Positions 23,340 to 35,800 of a stretch of DNA of 64,000 nt are shown here, piece by piece. Below the pieces are notes generated by a model that had not been told where the DNA came from, did no database searches, and saw nothing but the letters and a program-made list of their open reading frames with translations. This DNA is from Xestospongia muta. Taxonomy: Eukaryota; Porifera; Demospongiae; Haplosclerida; Petrosiidae. The stretch spans positions 8,179,461 to 8,243,460 of the forward strand of contig OY848919.1 of NCBI GenBank assembly GCA_963693285.1, written 5' to 3'. The translations under genes and the position numbers were made by a program. Every line of letters starts with the position of its first letter. Within the stretch, counting starts at the first letter, position 1.

Positions 23340-26300
23340 TAAGCTGATCTAAAGAGTTTAGTAAGTTTATCAGTCTTAAATATACTAATAAGGTAGTCTA
23401 AATAGGTTAAAACTCTAAAATAAAAGAGTTTAGAGCTTTTTGAAAGTTAAAAATGATTAGAAATTAACTGTGAAAACTGGTTAAACAAGCTGATCTATAG
23501 AGTTTAGTTAGTTTATCTGTCTTAAATATACTAATAAAGTAGTCTAAATAGGTTTAAACTCTAAAAGGGTTTAGAGCTTTTTGAAAGTTAAAAAAGATTA
23601 AAATTAACTTTGAAAACTGGTTAAATAAGCTGATCTATAGAGTTTAGTTAGTTTATCTGACTTAAATATACTAATAAAGTAGTCTAAATAGGTTTAAACT
23701 CTAAAATAAAGGGTTTAGAGCTTTTTGAAAGTTAAAAAAGATTAGAAATTAACTGTGAAAACTGGTTAAATAAGCTGATCTATAGAGTTTAGTAAGTTTA
23801 TCAGTCTTAAATATACTAATAAAGTAGTCTAAATAGGTTAAAACTCTAAAATGATCAGTTTAGAGCTTCTTGAAAGTTAAAAAATATTACAAATTAACTG
23901 TGAAAACTGGTTAAATAAGCTGAACTAAAGAGTTTAGTAAGTTTATTTGTCTTAAATATACTAATAAAGTAGTCTAAATAGGTTTAAACTCTAATATAAA
24001 GAGTTTAGAGCTTTTTGAAAGTTAAAAAAGATTCGAAATTAACTGTGAAATCTGGTTAAATAAGCTGATCTAAAGAGTTTAGTAAGTTTATCTGTCTTAA
24101 ATATACTAATAAAGTAGTGTAAATAGGTTAAAACTCTAAAATAAAGAGTTTAGAGCTTTTTGAAGGTTAAAAAAGATTAGAAATTAACTGTGAAAACTGG
24201 TTAAATAAGCTGATCTAAAGAGTTTAGTAAGTTTATCTGTCTTAAATATACTAATAAAGTAGTCTAAATAGGTTAAAACTCTAAAATAAAGAGTTTAGAA
24301 CTTTTTGAAAGTTAAAAAAGATTACGAATTAACTGTGAATTGTGGTTAAATAAGCTGATCTAAAGAGTTTAGTAAGTTTATCTGTCTTAAATATACTAAT
24401 AAAGTAGTCTAAATAGGTTAAAACTCTAAAATAAAGAGTTTAGAGCTTTTTGAAAGTTAAAAAAGATTAGAAATTAACTGTGAAAACTGGTTAAAAAAGC
24501 TGATCTATAGAGTTTAGTAAGTTTATCTGTCTTAAATATACTAATAAAGTAGTCTAAATAGGTTAAAACTCTAAAATAAAGAGTTTAGAGCTTTTTGAAA
24601 GTTAAAAAAGATTAGAAATTAACTGTGAAAACTGGTTAAAAAAGCTGATCTAAAGAGTTTAGTAAGTTTATCTGTCTTAAATATACTAATAAAGTAGTCT
24701 AAATAGGTTAAAACTCTAAAATAAAGCGCTTGAGCTTTTTGAAAGTTAAAAATGATTAAAAATTAACTGTTAAAAGTGGTTAAATAAGCTGATCTAAAGA
24801 GTTTAGTAAGTTTATCTGTCTAATACATACTAATAAAGTAATGTAAATAGGTTAAAACTCTAAAATGAACAGTTTAGAGCTTCTTGAAAGTTAAAAAAAT
24901 CAGAAAATAACAGTGAAAACTGGTTAAATAAGCTGATCTAAAGAGTTTAGTAAGTTTATCTGTTTTAAATATACTAATAAAGTAGTCTAAATAGGTTAAA
25001 ACTCTAAAATAAAGAGTTTAGAGCTTTTTGAAAGTTAAAAAAGATTAGAAATTAACTATGAAAACTGGTTAAAAAAGCTGATCTAAAGAGTTTAGTAAGT
25101 TCATCAGTCTTAAATATACTAATAAAGTAGTCTAAATAGGTTAAAACTCTAAAATAAAGAGTTTAGAGCTTTTTGAAAGTTAAAAAAAATTAGAAATTAA
25201 CTGTGAAAACTGGTTAAATAAGCTGATCTAAAGAGTTTAGTAAGTTTATCTGTCTTATATATACTAATAAAGTAGTCTAAATAGGTTAAAACTCTAAAAT
25301 AAAGAGGTTAGAGCTTTTTGAAAGTTAAAAAAGATTAGAAATTAACTGTGAAAACTGGTTAAATAAGCTGATCTAAAGAGTTTAGTAAGTTTATCTGTCT
25401 TAAATATACTAATAAAGTAGTCTAAATAGGTTTAAACTCTAAAATAAAGAGTTTAGAGCTTTTTGAAAGTTAAAAAAGATTAGAAATTAACTGTGAAAAC
25501 TGGTTAAATAAGCTGATCTAAAGAGTTTAGTAAGTTTATCTGTCTTAAATATACTAATAAAGTAGTCTAAATAGGTTAAAACTCTAAAATAAAGAGTTTA
25601 GAACTTTTTGAAAGTTAAATAAGATTACGAATTAACTGTGAATTGTGGTTAAATAAGCTGATCTAAAGAGTTTAGTAAGTTTATCTGTCTTAAATATACT
25701 AATAAAGTAGTCTAAATAGGTTAAAGCTCTAAAATAAAGAGTTTAGAGCTTTTTGAAAGTTAAAAAAGATTAGAAATTAACTGTGAAAACTGGTTAAAAA
25801 AGCTGATCTAAAGAGTTTAGTAAGTTTATCAGTCTTAAATATACTAATAAAGTAGTCTAAATAGGTTAAAGCTCTAAAATAAAGAGTTTAGAGCTTTTTG
25901 AAAGTTCAAAAAGATAAGAAATTAACTGTGAAAACTGGTTAAATAAGCTGATCTAAAGAGTTTACTAAGTTTATCTGTCTTATATATACTAATAAAGTAT
26001 TCTAAATAGGTTAAAACTCTAAAATAAAGAGGTTAGAGCTTTTTGAAAGTTAAAAAAGATTAGAAATTAACTGTGAAAACTGGTTAAATAAGCTGATTTA
26101 AAGAGTTTAGTAAGTTTATCTCTCTTAAATATACTAATAAAGTAGTCTAAATAGGTTAAAGCTCTAAAATAAAGAGTTTAGAGCTTTTTGAAAGTTCAAA
26201 AAGATAAGAAATTAACTGTGAAAACTGGTTAAATAAGCTGATCTAAAGAGTTTAGTAAGTTTATCTGTCTTATATATACTAATAAAGTATTCTAAATAGG

Positions 26301-29300
26301 TTAAAACTCTAAAATAAAGAGGTTAGAGCTTTTTGAAAGTTAAAAAAGATTAGAAATTAACTGTGAAAACTGGTTAAATAAGCTGATCTAAAGAGTTTAG
26401 TAAGTTTATCAGTCTTAAATATACTAATAAGGTAGTCTAAATAGGTTAAAACTCTAAAATAAAAGAGTTTAGAGCTTTTTGAAAGTTAAAAATGATTAGA
26501 AATTAACAGTGAAAACTGGTTAAACAAGCTGATCTATAGAGTTTAGTTAGTTTATCTGTCTTAAATATACTAATAAAGTAGTCTAAATAGGTTTAAACTC
26601 TAAAAGGGTTTAGAGCTTTTTGAAAGTTAAAAAAGATTAAAATTAACTTTGAAAACTGGTTAAATAAGCTGATCTATAGAGTTTAGTTAGTTTATCTGAC
26701 TTAAATATACTAATAAAGTAGTCTAAATAGGTTTAAACTCTAAAATAAAGGGTTTAGAGCTTTTTGAAAGTTAAAAAAGATTAGAAATTAACTGTGAAAA
26801 CTGGTTAAATAAGCTGATCTATAGAGTTTAGTAAGTTTATCAGTCTTAAATATACTAATAAAGTAGTCTAAATAGGTTAAAACTCTAAAATGATCAGTTT
26901 AGAGCTTCTTGAAAGTTAAAAAATATTACAAATTAACTGTGAAAACTGGTTAAATAAGCTGAACTAAAGAGTTTAGTAAGTTTATTTGTCTTAAATATAC
27001 TAATAAAGTAGTCTAAATAGGTTTAAACTCTAATATAAAGAGTTTAGAGCTTTTTGAAAGTTAAAAAAGATTAGAAATTAACTGTGAAATCTGGTTAAAT
27101 AAGCTGATCTAAAGAGTTTAGTAAGTTTATCTGTCTTAAATATACTAATAAAGTAGTGTAAATAGGTTAAAACTCTAAAATAAAGAGTTTAGAGCTTTTT
27201 GAAGGTTAAAAAAGATTAGAAATTAACTGTGAAAACTGGTTAAATAAGCTGATCTAAAGAGTTTAGTAAGTTTATCTGTCTTAAATATACTAATAAAGTA
27301 GTCTAAATAGGTTAAAACTCTAAAATAAAGAGTTTAGAACTTTTTGAAAGTTAAAAAAGATTACGAATTAACTGTGAATTGTGGTTAAATAAGCTGATCT
27401 AAAGAGTTTAGTAAGTTTATCTGTCTTAAATATACTAATAAAGTAGTCTAAATAGGTTAAAACTCTAAAATAAAGAGTTTAGAGCTTTTTGAAAGTTAAA
27501 AAAGATTAGAAATTAACTGTGAAAACTGGTTAAAAAAGCTGATCTATAGAGTTTAGTAAGTTTATCTGTCTTAAATATACTAATAAAGTAGTCTAAATAG
27601 GTTAAAACTCTAAAATAAAGAGTTTAGAGCTTTTTGAAAGTTAAAAAAGATTAGAAATTAACTGTGAAAACTGGTTAAAAAAGCTGATCTAAAGAGTTTA
27701 GTAAGTTTATCTGTCTTAAATATACTAATAAAGTAGTCTAAATAGGTTAAAACTCTAAAATAAAGCGCTTGAGCTTTTTGAAAGTTAAAAATGATTAAAA
27801 ATTAACTGTTAAAAGTGGTTAAATAAGCTGATCTAAAGAGTTTAGTAAGTTTATCTGTCTAATACATACTAATAAAGTAATGTAAATAGGTTAAAACTCT
27901 AAAATGAACAGTTTAGAGCTTCTTGAAAGTTAAAAAAATCAGAAAATAACAGTGAAAACTGGTTAAATAAGCTGATCTAAAGAGTTTAGTAAGTTTATCT
28001 GTTTTAAATATACTAATAAAGTAGTCTAAATAGGTTAAAACTCTAAAATAAAGAGTTTAGAGCTTTTTGAAAGTTAAAAAAGATTAGAAATTAACTATGA
28101 AAACTGGTTAAAAAAGCTGATCTAAAGAGTTTAGTAAGTTCATCAGTCTTAAATATACTAATAAAGTAGTCTAAATAGGTTAAAACTCTAAAATAAAGAG
28201 TTTAGAGCTTTTTGAAAGTTAAAAAAAATTAGAAATTAACTGTGAAAACTGGTTAAATAAGCTGATCTAAAGAGTTTAGTAAGTTTATCTGTCTTATATA
28301 TACTAATAAAGTAGTCTAAATAGGTTAAAACTCTAAAATAAAGAGGTTAGAGCTTTTTGAAAGTTAAAAAAGATTAGAAATTAACTGTGAAAACTGGTTA
28401 AATAAGCTGATCTAAAGAGTTTAGTAAGTTTATCTGTCTTAAATATACTAATAAAGTAGTCTAAATAGGTTTAAACTCTAAAATAAAGAGTTTAGAGCTT
28501 TTTGAAAGTTAAAAAAGATTAGAAATTAACTGTGAAAACTGGTTAAATAAGCTGATCTAAAGAGTTTAGTAAGTTTATCTGTCTTAAATATACTAATAAA
28601 GTAGTCTAAATAGGTTAAAACTCTAAAAAAAAGAGTTTAGAGCTTTTTGAAGGTTAAAAAAGATTAGAAATTAACTGTGAAAACTGGTTAAATAAGCTGA
28701 TCTAAAGAGTTTAGTAAGTTTATCTGTCTTACATATACTAATAAAGTAGTCTAAATAGGTTAAAACTCTAAAATAAAGAGTTTAGAACTTTTTGAAAGTT
28801 AAAAAAGATTACGAATTAACTGTGAATTGTGGTTAAATAAGCTGATCTAAAGAGTTTAGTAAGTTTATCTGTCTTAAATATACTAATAAAGTAGTCTAAA
28901 TAGGTTAAAGCTCTAAAATAAAGAGTTTAGAGCTTTTTGAAAGTTAAAAAAGATTAGAAATTAACTGTGAAAACTGGTTAAAAAAGCTGATCTAAAGAGT
29001 TTAGTAAGTTTATCAGTCTTAAATATACTAATAAAGTAGTCTAAATAGGTTAAAGCTCTAAAATAAAGAGTTTAGAGCTTTTTGAAAGTTCAAAAAGATA
29101 AGAAATTAACTGTGAAAACTGGTTAAATAAGCTGATCTAAAGAGTTTACTAAGTTTATCTGTCTTATATATACTAATAAAGTATTCTAAATAGGTTAAAA
29201 CTCTAAAATAAAGAGGTTAGAGCTTTTTGAAAGTTAAAAAAGATTAGAAATTAACTGTGAAAACTGGTTAAATAAGCTGATTTAAAGAGTTTAGTAAGTT

Positions 29301-32300
29301 TATCTCTCTTAAATATACTAATAAAGTAGTCTAAATAGGTTAAAGCTCTAAAATAAAGAGTTTAGAGCTTTTTGAAAGTTCAAAAAGATAAGAAATTAAC
29401 TGTGAAAACTGGTTAAATAAGCTGATCTAAAGAGTTTAGTAAGTTTATCTGTCTTATATATACTAATAAAGTATTCTAAATAGGTTAAAACTCTAAAATA
29501 AAGAGGTTAGAGCTTTTTGAAAGTTAAAAAAGATTAGAAATTAACTGTGAAAACTGGTTAAATAAGCTGATCTAAAGAGTTTAGTAAGTTTATCAGTCTT
29601 AAATATACTAATAAGGTAGTCTAAATAGGTTAAAACTCTAAAATAAAAGAGTTTAGAGCTTTTTGAAAGTTAAAAATGATTAGAAATTAACAGTGAAAAC
29701 TGGTTAAACAAGCTGATCTATAGAGTTTAGTTAGTTTATCTGTCTTAAATATACTAATAAAGTAGTCTAAATAGGTTTAAACTCTAAAAGGGTTTAGAGC
29801 TTTTTGAAAGTTAAAAAAGATTAAAATTAACTTTGAAAACTGGTTAAATAAGCTGATCTATAGAGTTTAGTTAGTTTATCTGACTTAAATATACTAATAA
29901 AGTAGTCTAAATAGGTTTAAACTCTAAAATAAAGGGTTTAGAGCTTTTTGAAAGTTAAAAAAGATTAGAAATTAACTGTGAAAACTGGTTAAATAAGCTG
30001 ATCTATAGAGTTTAGTAAGTTTATCAGTCTTAAATATACTAATAAAGTAGTCTAAATAGGTTAAAACTCTAAAATGATCAGTTTAGAGCTTCTTGAAAGT
30101 TAAAAAATATTACAAATTAACTGTGAAAACTGGTTAAATAAGCTGAACTAAAGAGTTTAGTAAGTTTATTTGTCTTAAATATACTAATAAAGTAGTCTAA
30201 ATAGGTTTAAACTCTAATATAAAGAGTTTAGAGCTTTTTGAAAGTTAAAAAAGATTAGAAATTAACTGTGAAATCTGGTTAAATAAGCTGATCTAAAGAG
30301 TTTAGTAAGTTTATCTGTCTTAAATATACTAATAAAGTAGTGTAAATAGGTTAAAACTCTAAAATAAAGAGTTTAGAGCTTTTTGAAGGTTAAAAAAGAT
30401 TAGAAATTAACTGTGAAAACTGGTTAAATAAGCTGATCTAAAGAGTTTAGTAAGTTTATCTGTCTTAAATATACTAATAAAGTAGTCTAAATAGGTTAAA
30501 ACTCTAAAATAAAGAGTTTAGAACTTTTTGAAAGTTAAAAAAGATTACGAATTAACTGTGAATTGTGGTTAAATAAGCTGATCTAAAGAGTTTAGTAAGT
30601 TTATCTGTCTTAAATATACTAATAAAGTAGTCTAAATAGGTTAAAACTCTAAAATAAAGAGTTTAGAGCTTTTTGAAAGTTAAAAAAGATTAGAAATTAA
30701 CTGTGAAAACTGGTTAAAAAAGCTGATCTAAAGAGTTTAGTAAGTTTATCTGTCTTAAATATACTAATAAAGTAGTCTAAATAGGTTAAAACTCTAAAAT
30801 AAAGAGTTTAGAGCTTTTTGAAAGTTAAAAAAGATTAGAAATTAACTGTGAAAACTGGTTAAAAAAGCTGATCTAAAGAGTTTAGTAAGTTTATCTGTCT
30901 TAAATATACTAATAAAGTAGTCTAAATAGGTTAAAACTCTAAAATAAAGCGCTTGAGCTTTTTGAAAGTTAAAAATGATTAAAAATTAACTGTTAAAAGT
31001 GGTTAAATAAGCTGATCTAAAGAGTTTAGTAAGTTTATCTGTCTAATACATACTAATAAAGTAATGTAAATAGGTTAAAACTCTAAAATGAACAGTTTAG
31101 AGCTTCTTGAAAGTTAAAAAAATCAGAAAATAACAGTGAAAACTGGTTAAATAAGCTGATCTAAAGAGTTTAGTAAGTTTATCTGTTTTAAATATACTAA
31201 TAAAGTAGTCTAAATAGGTTAAAACTCTAAAATAAAGAGTTTAGAGCTTTTTGAAAGTTAAAAAAGATTAGAAATTAACTATGAAAACTGGTTAAAAAAG
31301 CTCATCTAAAGAGTTTAGTAAGTTCATCAGTCTTAAATATACTAATAAAGTAGTCTAAATAGGTTAAAACTCTAAAATAAAGAGTTTAGAGCTTTTTGAA
31401 AGTTAAAAAAAATTAGAAATTAACTGTGAAAACTGGTTAAATAAGCTGATCTAAAGAGTTTAGTAAGTTTATCTGTCTTATATATACTAATAAAGTAGTC
31501 TAAATAGGTTAAAACTCTAAAATAAAGAGGTTAGAGCTTTTTGAAAGTTAAAAAAGATTAGAAATTAACTGTGAAAACTGGTTAAATAAGCTGATCTAAA
31601 GAGTTTAGTAAGTTTATCTGTCTTAAATATACTAATAAAGTAGTCTAAATAGGTTTAAACTCTAAAATAAAGAGTTTAGAGCTTTTTGAAAGTTAAAAAA
31701 GATTAGAAATTAACTGTGAAAACTGGTTAAATAAGCTGATCTAAAGAGTTTAGTAAGTTTATCTGTCTTAAATATACTAATAAAGTAGTCTAAATAGGTT
31801 AAAACTCTAAAAAAAAGAGTTTAGAGCTTTTTGAAGGTTAAAAAAGATTAGAAATTAACTGTGAAAACTGGTTAAATAAGCTGATCTAAAGAGTTTAGTA
31901 AGTTTATCTGTCTTACATATACTAATAAAGTAGTCTAAATAGGTTAAAACTCTAAAATAAAGAGTTTAGACCTTTTTGAAAGTTAAAAAAGATTACGAAC
32001 TAACTGTGAATTGTGGTTAAATAAGCTGATCTAAAGAGTTTAGTAAGTTTATCTGTCTTAAATATACTAATAAAGTAGTCTAAATAGGTTAAAACTCTAA
32101 AATAAAGAGTTTAGAGCTTTTTGAAAGTTAAAAAAGATTAGAAATTAACTGTGAAAACTGGTTAAAAAAGCTGATCTAAAGAGTTTAGTAAGTTTATCAG
32201 TCTTAAATATACTAATAAAGTAGTCTAAATAGGTTAAAGCTCTAAAATAAAGAGTTTAGAGCTTTTTGAAAGTTCAAAAAGATAAGAAATTAACTGTGAA

Positions 32301-32525
32301 AACTGGTTAAATAAGCTGATCTAAAGAGTTTACTAAGTTTATCTGTCTTATATATACTAATAAAGTATTCTAAATAGGTTAAAACTCTAAAATAAAGAGG
32401 TTAGAGCTTTTTGAAAGTTAAAAAAGATTAGAAATTAACTGTGAAAACTGGTTAAATAAGCTGATTTAAAGAGTTTAGTAAGTTTATCTCTCTTAAATAT
32501 ACTAATAAAGTAGTCTAAATAGGTT
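23340..32525 (-). repeat. 21/22-monomer higher-order repeat, three copies (3,039 and 3,184 bp)
   Basis: Copy 1 is about 23,340-26,379, copy 2 26,380-29,563, and copy 3 29,564 to about 32,525, where it breaks off. The 'taaaagagttt' marker is at 23,421, 26,460 and 29,644; 'gcgcttgagc' is at 24,726, 27,765 and 30,949. Both give spacings of 3,039 then 3,184, a difference of exactly one monomer. The extra unit, in copies 2 and 3 near 28,620-28,770 and 31,800-31,950, carries 'ctctaaaaaaaagag', 'tttttgaaggtt' and 'cttacatatac'; copy 1 lacks it near 25,590. Elsewhere the copies agree on dozens of rare variants. Confidence 0.9.
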
Positions 32526-32899
32526 AAAACTCTAAAATAAAGAGCTTAGAGCTTTTTGAAAGTTGAAAAAGATTAAAAATTAACTGTTAAAAGTGGTTAA
32601 ATAAGCTGATCTAAAGAGTTTAGTAAGTTTATCTCTCTTATATATACTAATAAAGTAGTCTAAATAGGTTAAAACTCTAAAATGAACAGTTTAGAGCTTC
32701 TTCAAAGTTAAAAAAATTAGAAAATAACAGTGAAAACTGGTTAAATGAGCTGATCTAAAGAGTTTAGTAAGTTTATCTGTTTTAAATATACTAATAAAGT
32801 AGTCTAAAAAGGTTAAAATTCTAAAATAAAGAGTTTAGAGCTTTTTGATAGTTAAAAACGATTACGAATTAACTGTGAAAACTGGTTAAATAAGCTGAA
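32526..32899 (-). repeat. Transition monomers between two higher-order domains
   Basis: At about 32,525 copy 3 of the 3.18-kb repeat stops matching its predecessor: 'aggttaaaactc' with 'gagcttagagc' replaces 'aggttaaagctc' with 'gagtttagagc'. For two to three monomers the sequence matches neither flanking domain, with private variants such as 'cttcttcaaagtt', 'ggttaaatgagctg' and 'tttttgatagtt'. The 2,749-bp domain begins by about 32,900. No non-satellite DNA marks the boundary. Confidence 0.6.
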
Positions 32900-35800
32900 C
32901 TAAAGAGTTTAGTAAGTTTATCTGTCTTAAATATACTAATAAAGTAGTCTAAATAGGTTAAAACTCTAAAATAAAGAGTTTAGAGCTTTTTGAAAGTTAA
33001 AAAAGATTAGAAATTAACTGTGAAAACTGGTTAAATAAGCTGATCTAAAGAGTTTAGTAAGTTTATCAGTCTTAAAAATACTAATAAAGTAGTCTAAATA
33101 GGTTAAAACTCTAAAATAAAGAGTTTAGAGCTTTTTGAAAGTTAAAAAAGATTAAAAATTAACTGTTAAAAGTGGTTAAATAAGCTGATCTAAAGAGTTT
33201 AGTAAGTTTATCTGTCTAATACATACTAATAAAGTAATGTAAATAGGTTAAAACTCTAAAATGAACAGTTTAGAGCTTCTTGAAAGTTAAAAAAATTAGA
33301 AAATAACAGTGAAAACTGGTTAAATAAGCTGATCTAAAGAGTTTAGTAAGTTTCTCTGTCTAAAACATAGTAATAAAGTAGTCTGAATAGGTTAAAACTC
33401 TAAAATAAAGAGTTTAGAGCTTTTTAAAAGTTAAAAAAGAATTAGAAATTAACTGTGAAAACTGGTTAAATAAGCTGATCTAAAGAGTTTAGTAAGTTTA
33501 TCTGTCTTAAATATACTAATAAAGTAGTCTAAATAGGTTAAAACTCTAAAATAAAGGGTATAGAGCTTTTTGAAAGTTAAAAAAGATTAGAAATTAACTG
33601 TGAAAACTGGTTAAATAAGCTGATCTAAAGAGTTTAGTAAGTTTATCTGTCTTAAATATACTAATAAAGTAGTCTAAATAGGTTAAAACTCTAAAATAAA
33701 GAGTTTAGAGCTTTTTGAAAGTTAAAAAAGATTAGAAATTAACTGTGAAAACTGGTTAAATAAGCTGATCTATAGAGTTTAGTAAGTTTATCTGTCTTAA
33801 ATATACTAATAAAGCTGTCTAAATAGGTTTAAATTCTAAAATAAAGAGTTTAGAGCTTTTTGAAAGTTAAAAAAGATTAGAAATTAACAGTGAAAACTGG
33901 TTAAATAAGCTGATCTAAAGAGTTTAGTAAGTTTCTCTGTCTAAAATATAGTAATAAAGTAGTCTGAATAGGTTAAAACTCTAAAATAAAGAGTTTAGAG
34001 CTTTTTGAAAGTTAAAAAAGATTAGAAATTAACTGTGAAAACTGGTTAAATAAGCTGATCTAAAGAGTTTAGTAAGTTTATCTGTCTTAACTATACTATT
34101 AAAGTAGTCTAAATAGGTTAAAACTCTAAAATAAAGGGTATAGAGCTTTTTGAAAGTTAAAAAAGATTAGAAATTAACTGTGAAAACTGGTTAAATAAGC
34201 TGATCTAAAGAGTTTAGTAAGTTTATCTGTCTTAAATATACTAATAAAGTAGTCTAAATAGGTTAAAACTCTAAAATAAAGAGTTTAGAGCTTTTTGAAA
34301 GTTAAGAAGGATTACAAATTAAATGTTAAAACTGGTTAAATAAGCTGATCTAAAGAGTTTAGTAAGTTTATCAGTCTTAAATATACTAATAAAGTAGTGT
34401 AAATAGGTTAAAACTCTAAAATAAAGCGTTTAGAGCTTTTTGAATGTTAAAAAAGATTAGAAATTAACTGTGAAAACTGGTTAAATAAGCTGATCTAAAG
34501 AGTTTAGTAAGTTTATTTGTCTTATATATACTAATAAAGTAGTCTAAATAGGTTAAAACTCTAAAATAAAGAGTTTAGAGCTTTTTGTAAGTTAAAAAAG
34601 ATTAGAAATTAACTGTGAAAACTGATTAAATAAGGTGATCTAAAGAGTTTAGTAATTTTATCTATATTAAATATGCTAATAAAGTAGTCTAAATAGGTTA
34701 AAACTCTAAAATAAAGAGTTTAGAGCTTTTTGAAAGTCAAAAAATTAGAAATTAACTGTCAAAACTGGTTAAATAAGCTGATCTCAAGAGTTTAGTAAGT
34801 TTCTCAGTCTTAAATATACTAATAAAGTAGTCTAAATAGGTTAAAACTCTAAAATAAAGAGTTTAGAGCTTTTTGAAAGTTAAAAAAGATTAGAAATTAA
34901 CTATGAAACTGGTCAAAAAAGCTGATCTAAGAGTTTAGTAAGTTATCTGTTTTAAATATACTAACAAAGTAGTCTAAATAGGTTAAAACTCTAAAATAAA
35001 GCGTTTAGAGCTTTTTGAAAGTTAAAAAAGATTAAAAATTAACTTTTAAAAATGGTTAAATAAGCTGATCTAAAGAGTTTAGTAAGTTTATCTGTCTTAT
35101 ATATACTAATAAAGTAGTCTAAATAGGTTAAAACTCTAAAATGAACAGTTTAGAGCTTCTTGAAAGTTAAAAAATATTAGAAAATAACAGTGAAAACTGG
35201 TTAAATAAGCTGATCTAAAGAGTTTAGTTAGTTTATCAGTCTTAAATATACTAATAAAGTAGTCTAAATAGGTTAAAACTCTAAAATAAAGAGTTTAGAG
35301 CTTTTTGAAAGTTAAAAAAGATTAGAAATTAACTGTGAAAACTGGTTAAATAAGCTGATCTAAAGAGTTTAGTAAGTTTTTCTGTTTTATATATAGTAAG
35401 AAAGTAGTCTAATTAGGTTAAAACTCTAAAATAAAGAGTTTAGAGCTTTTTGAAGTTAAGAAAATTAGAAATTAACTGTGAAAACTGGTTAAATAAGCTG
35501 ATCTAAAGAGTTTAGTAAGTTTATCAGTCTTAAATATACTAATAAAGTAGTCTAAATAGGTTAAAACTCTAAAACTAAAGAGTTTAGAGCTTTTTGAAAG
35601 TTAAAAAAGATTAGAAATTAACTGTGAAAACTGGTTAAATAAGCTGATCTAAAGAGTTTAGTAAGTTTATCTGTCTTAAATATACTAATAAAGTAGTCTA
35701 AATAGGTTAAAACTCTAAAATAAAGAGTTTAGAGCTTTTTGAAAGTTAAAAAAGATTAGAAATTAACTGTGAAAACTGGTTAAATAAGCTGATCTAAAGA

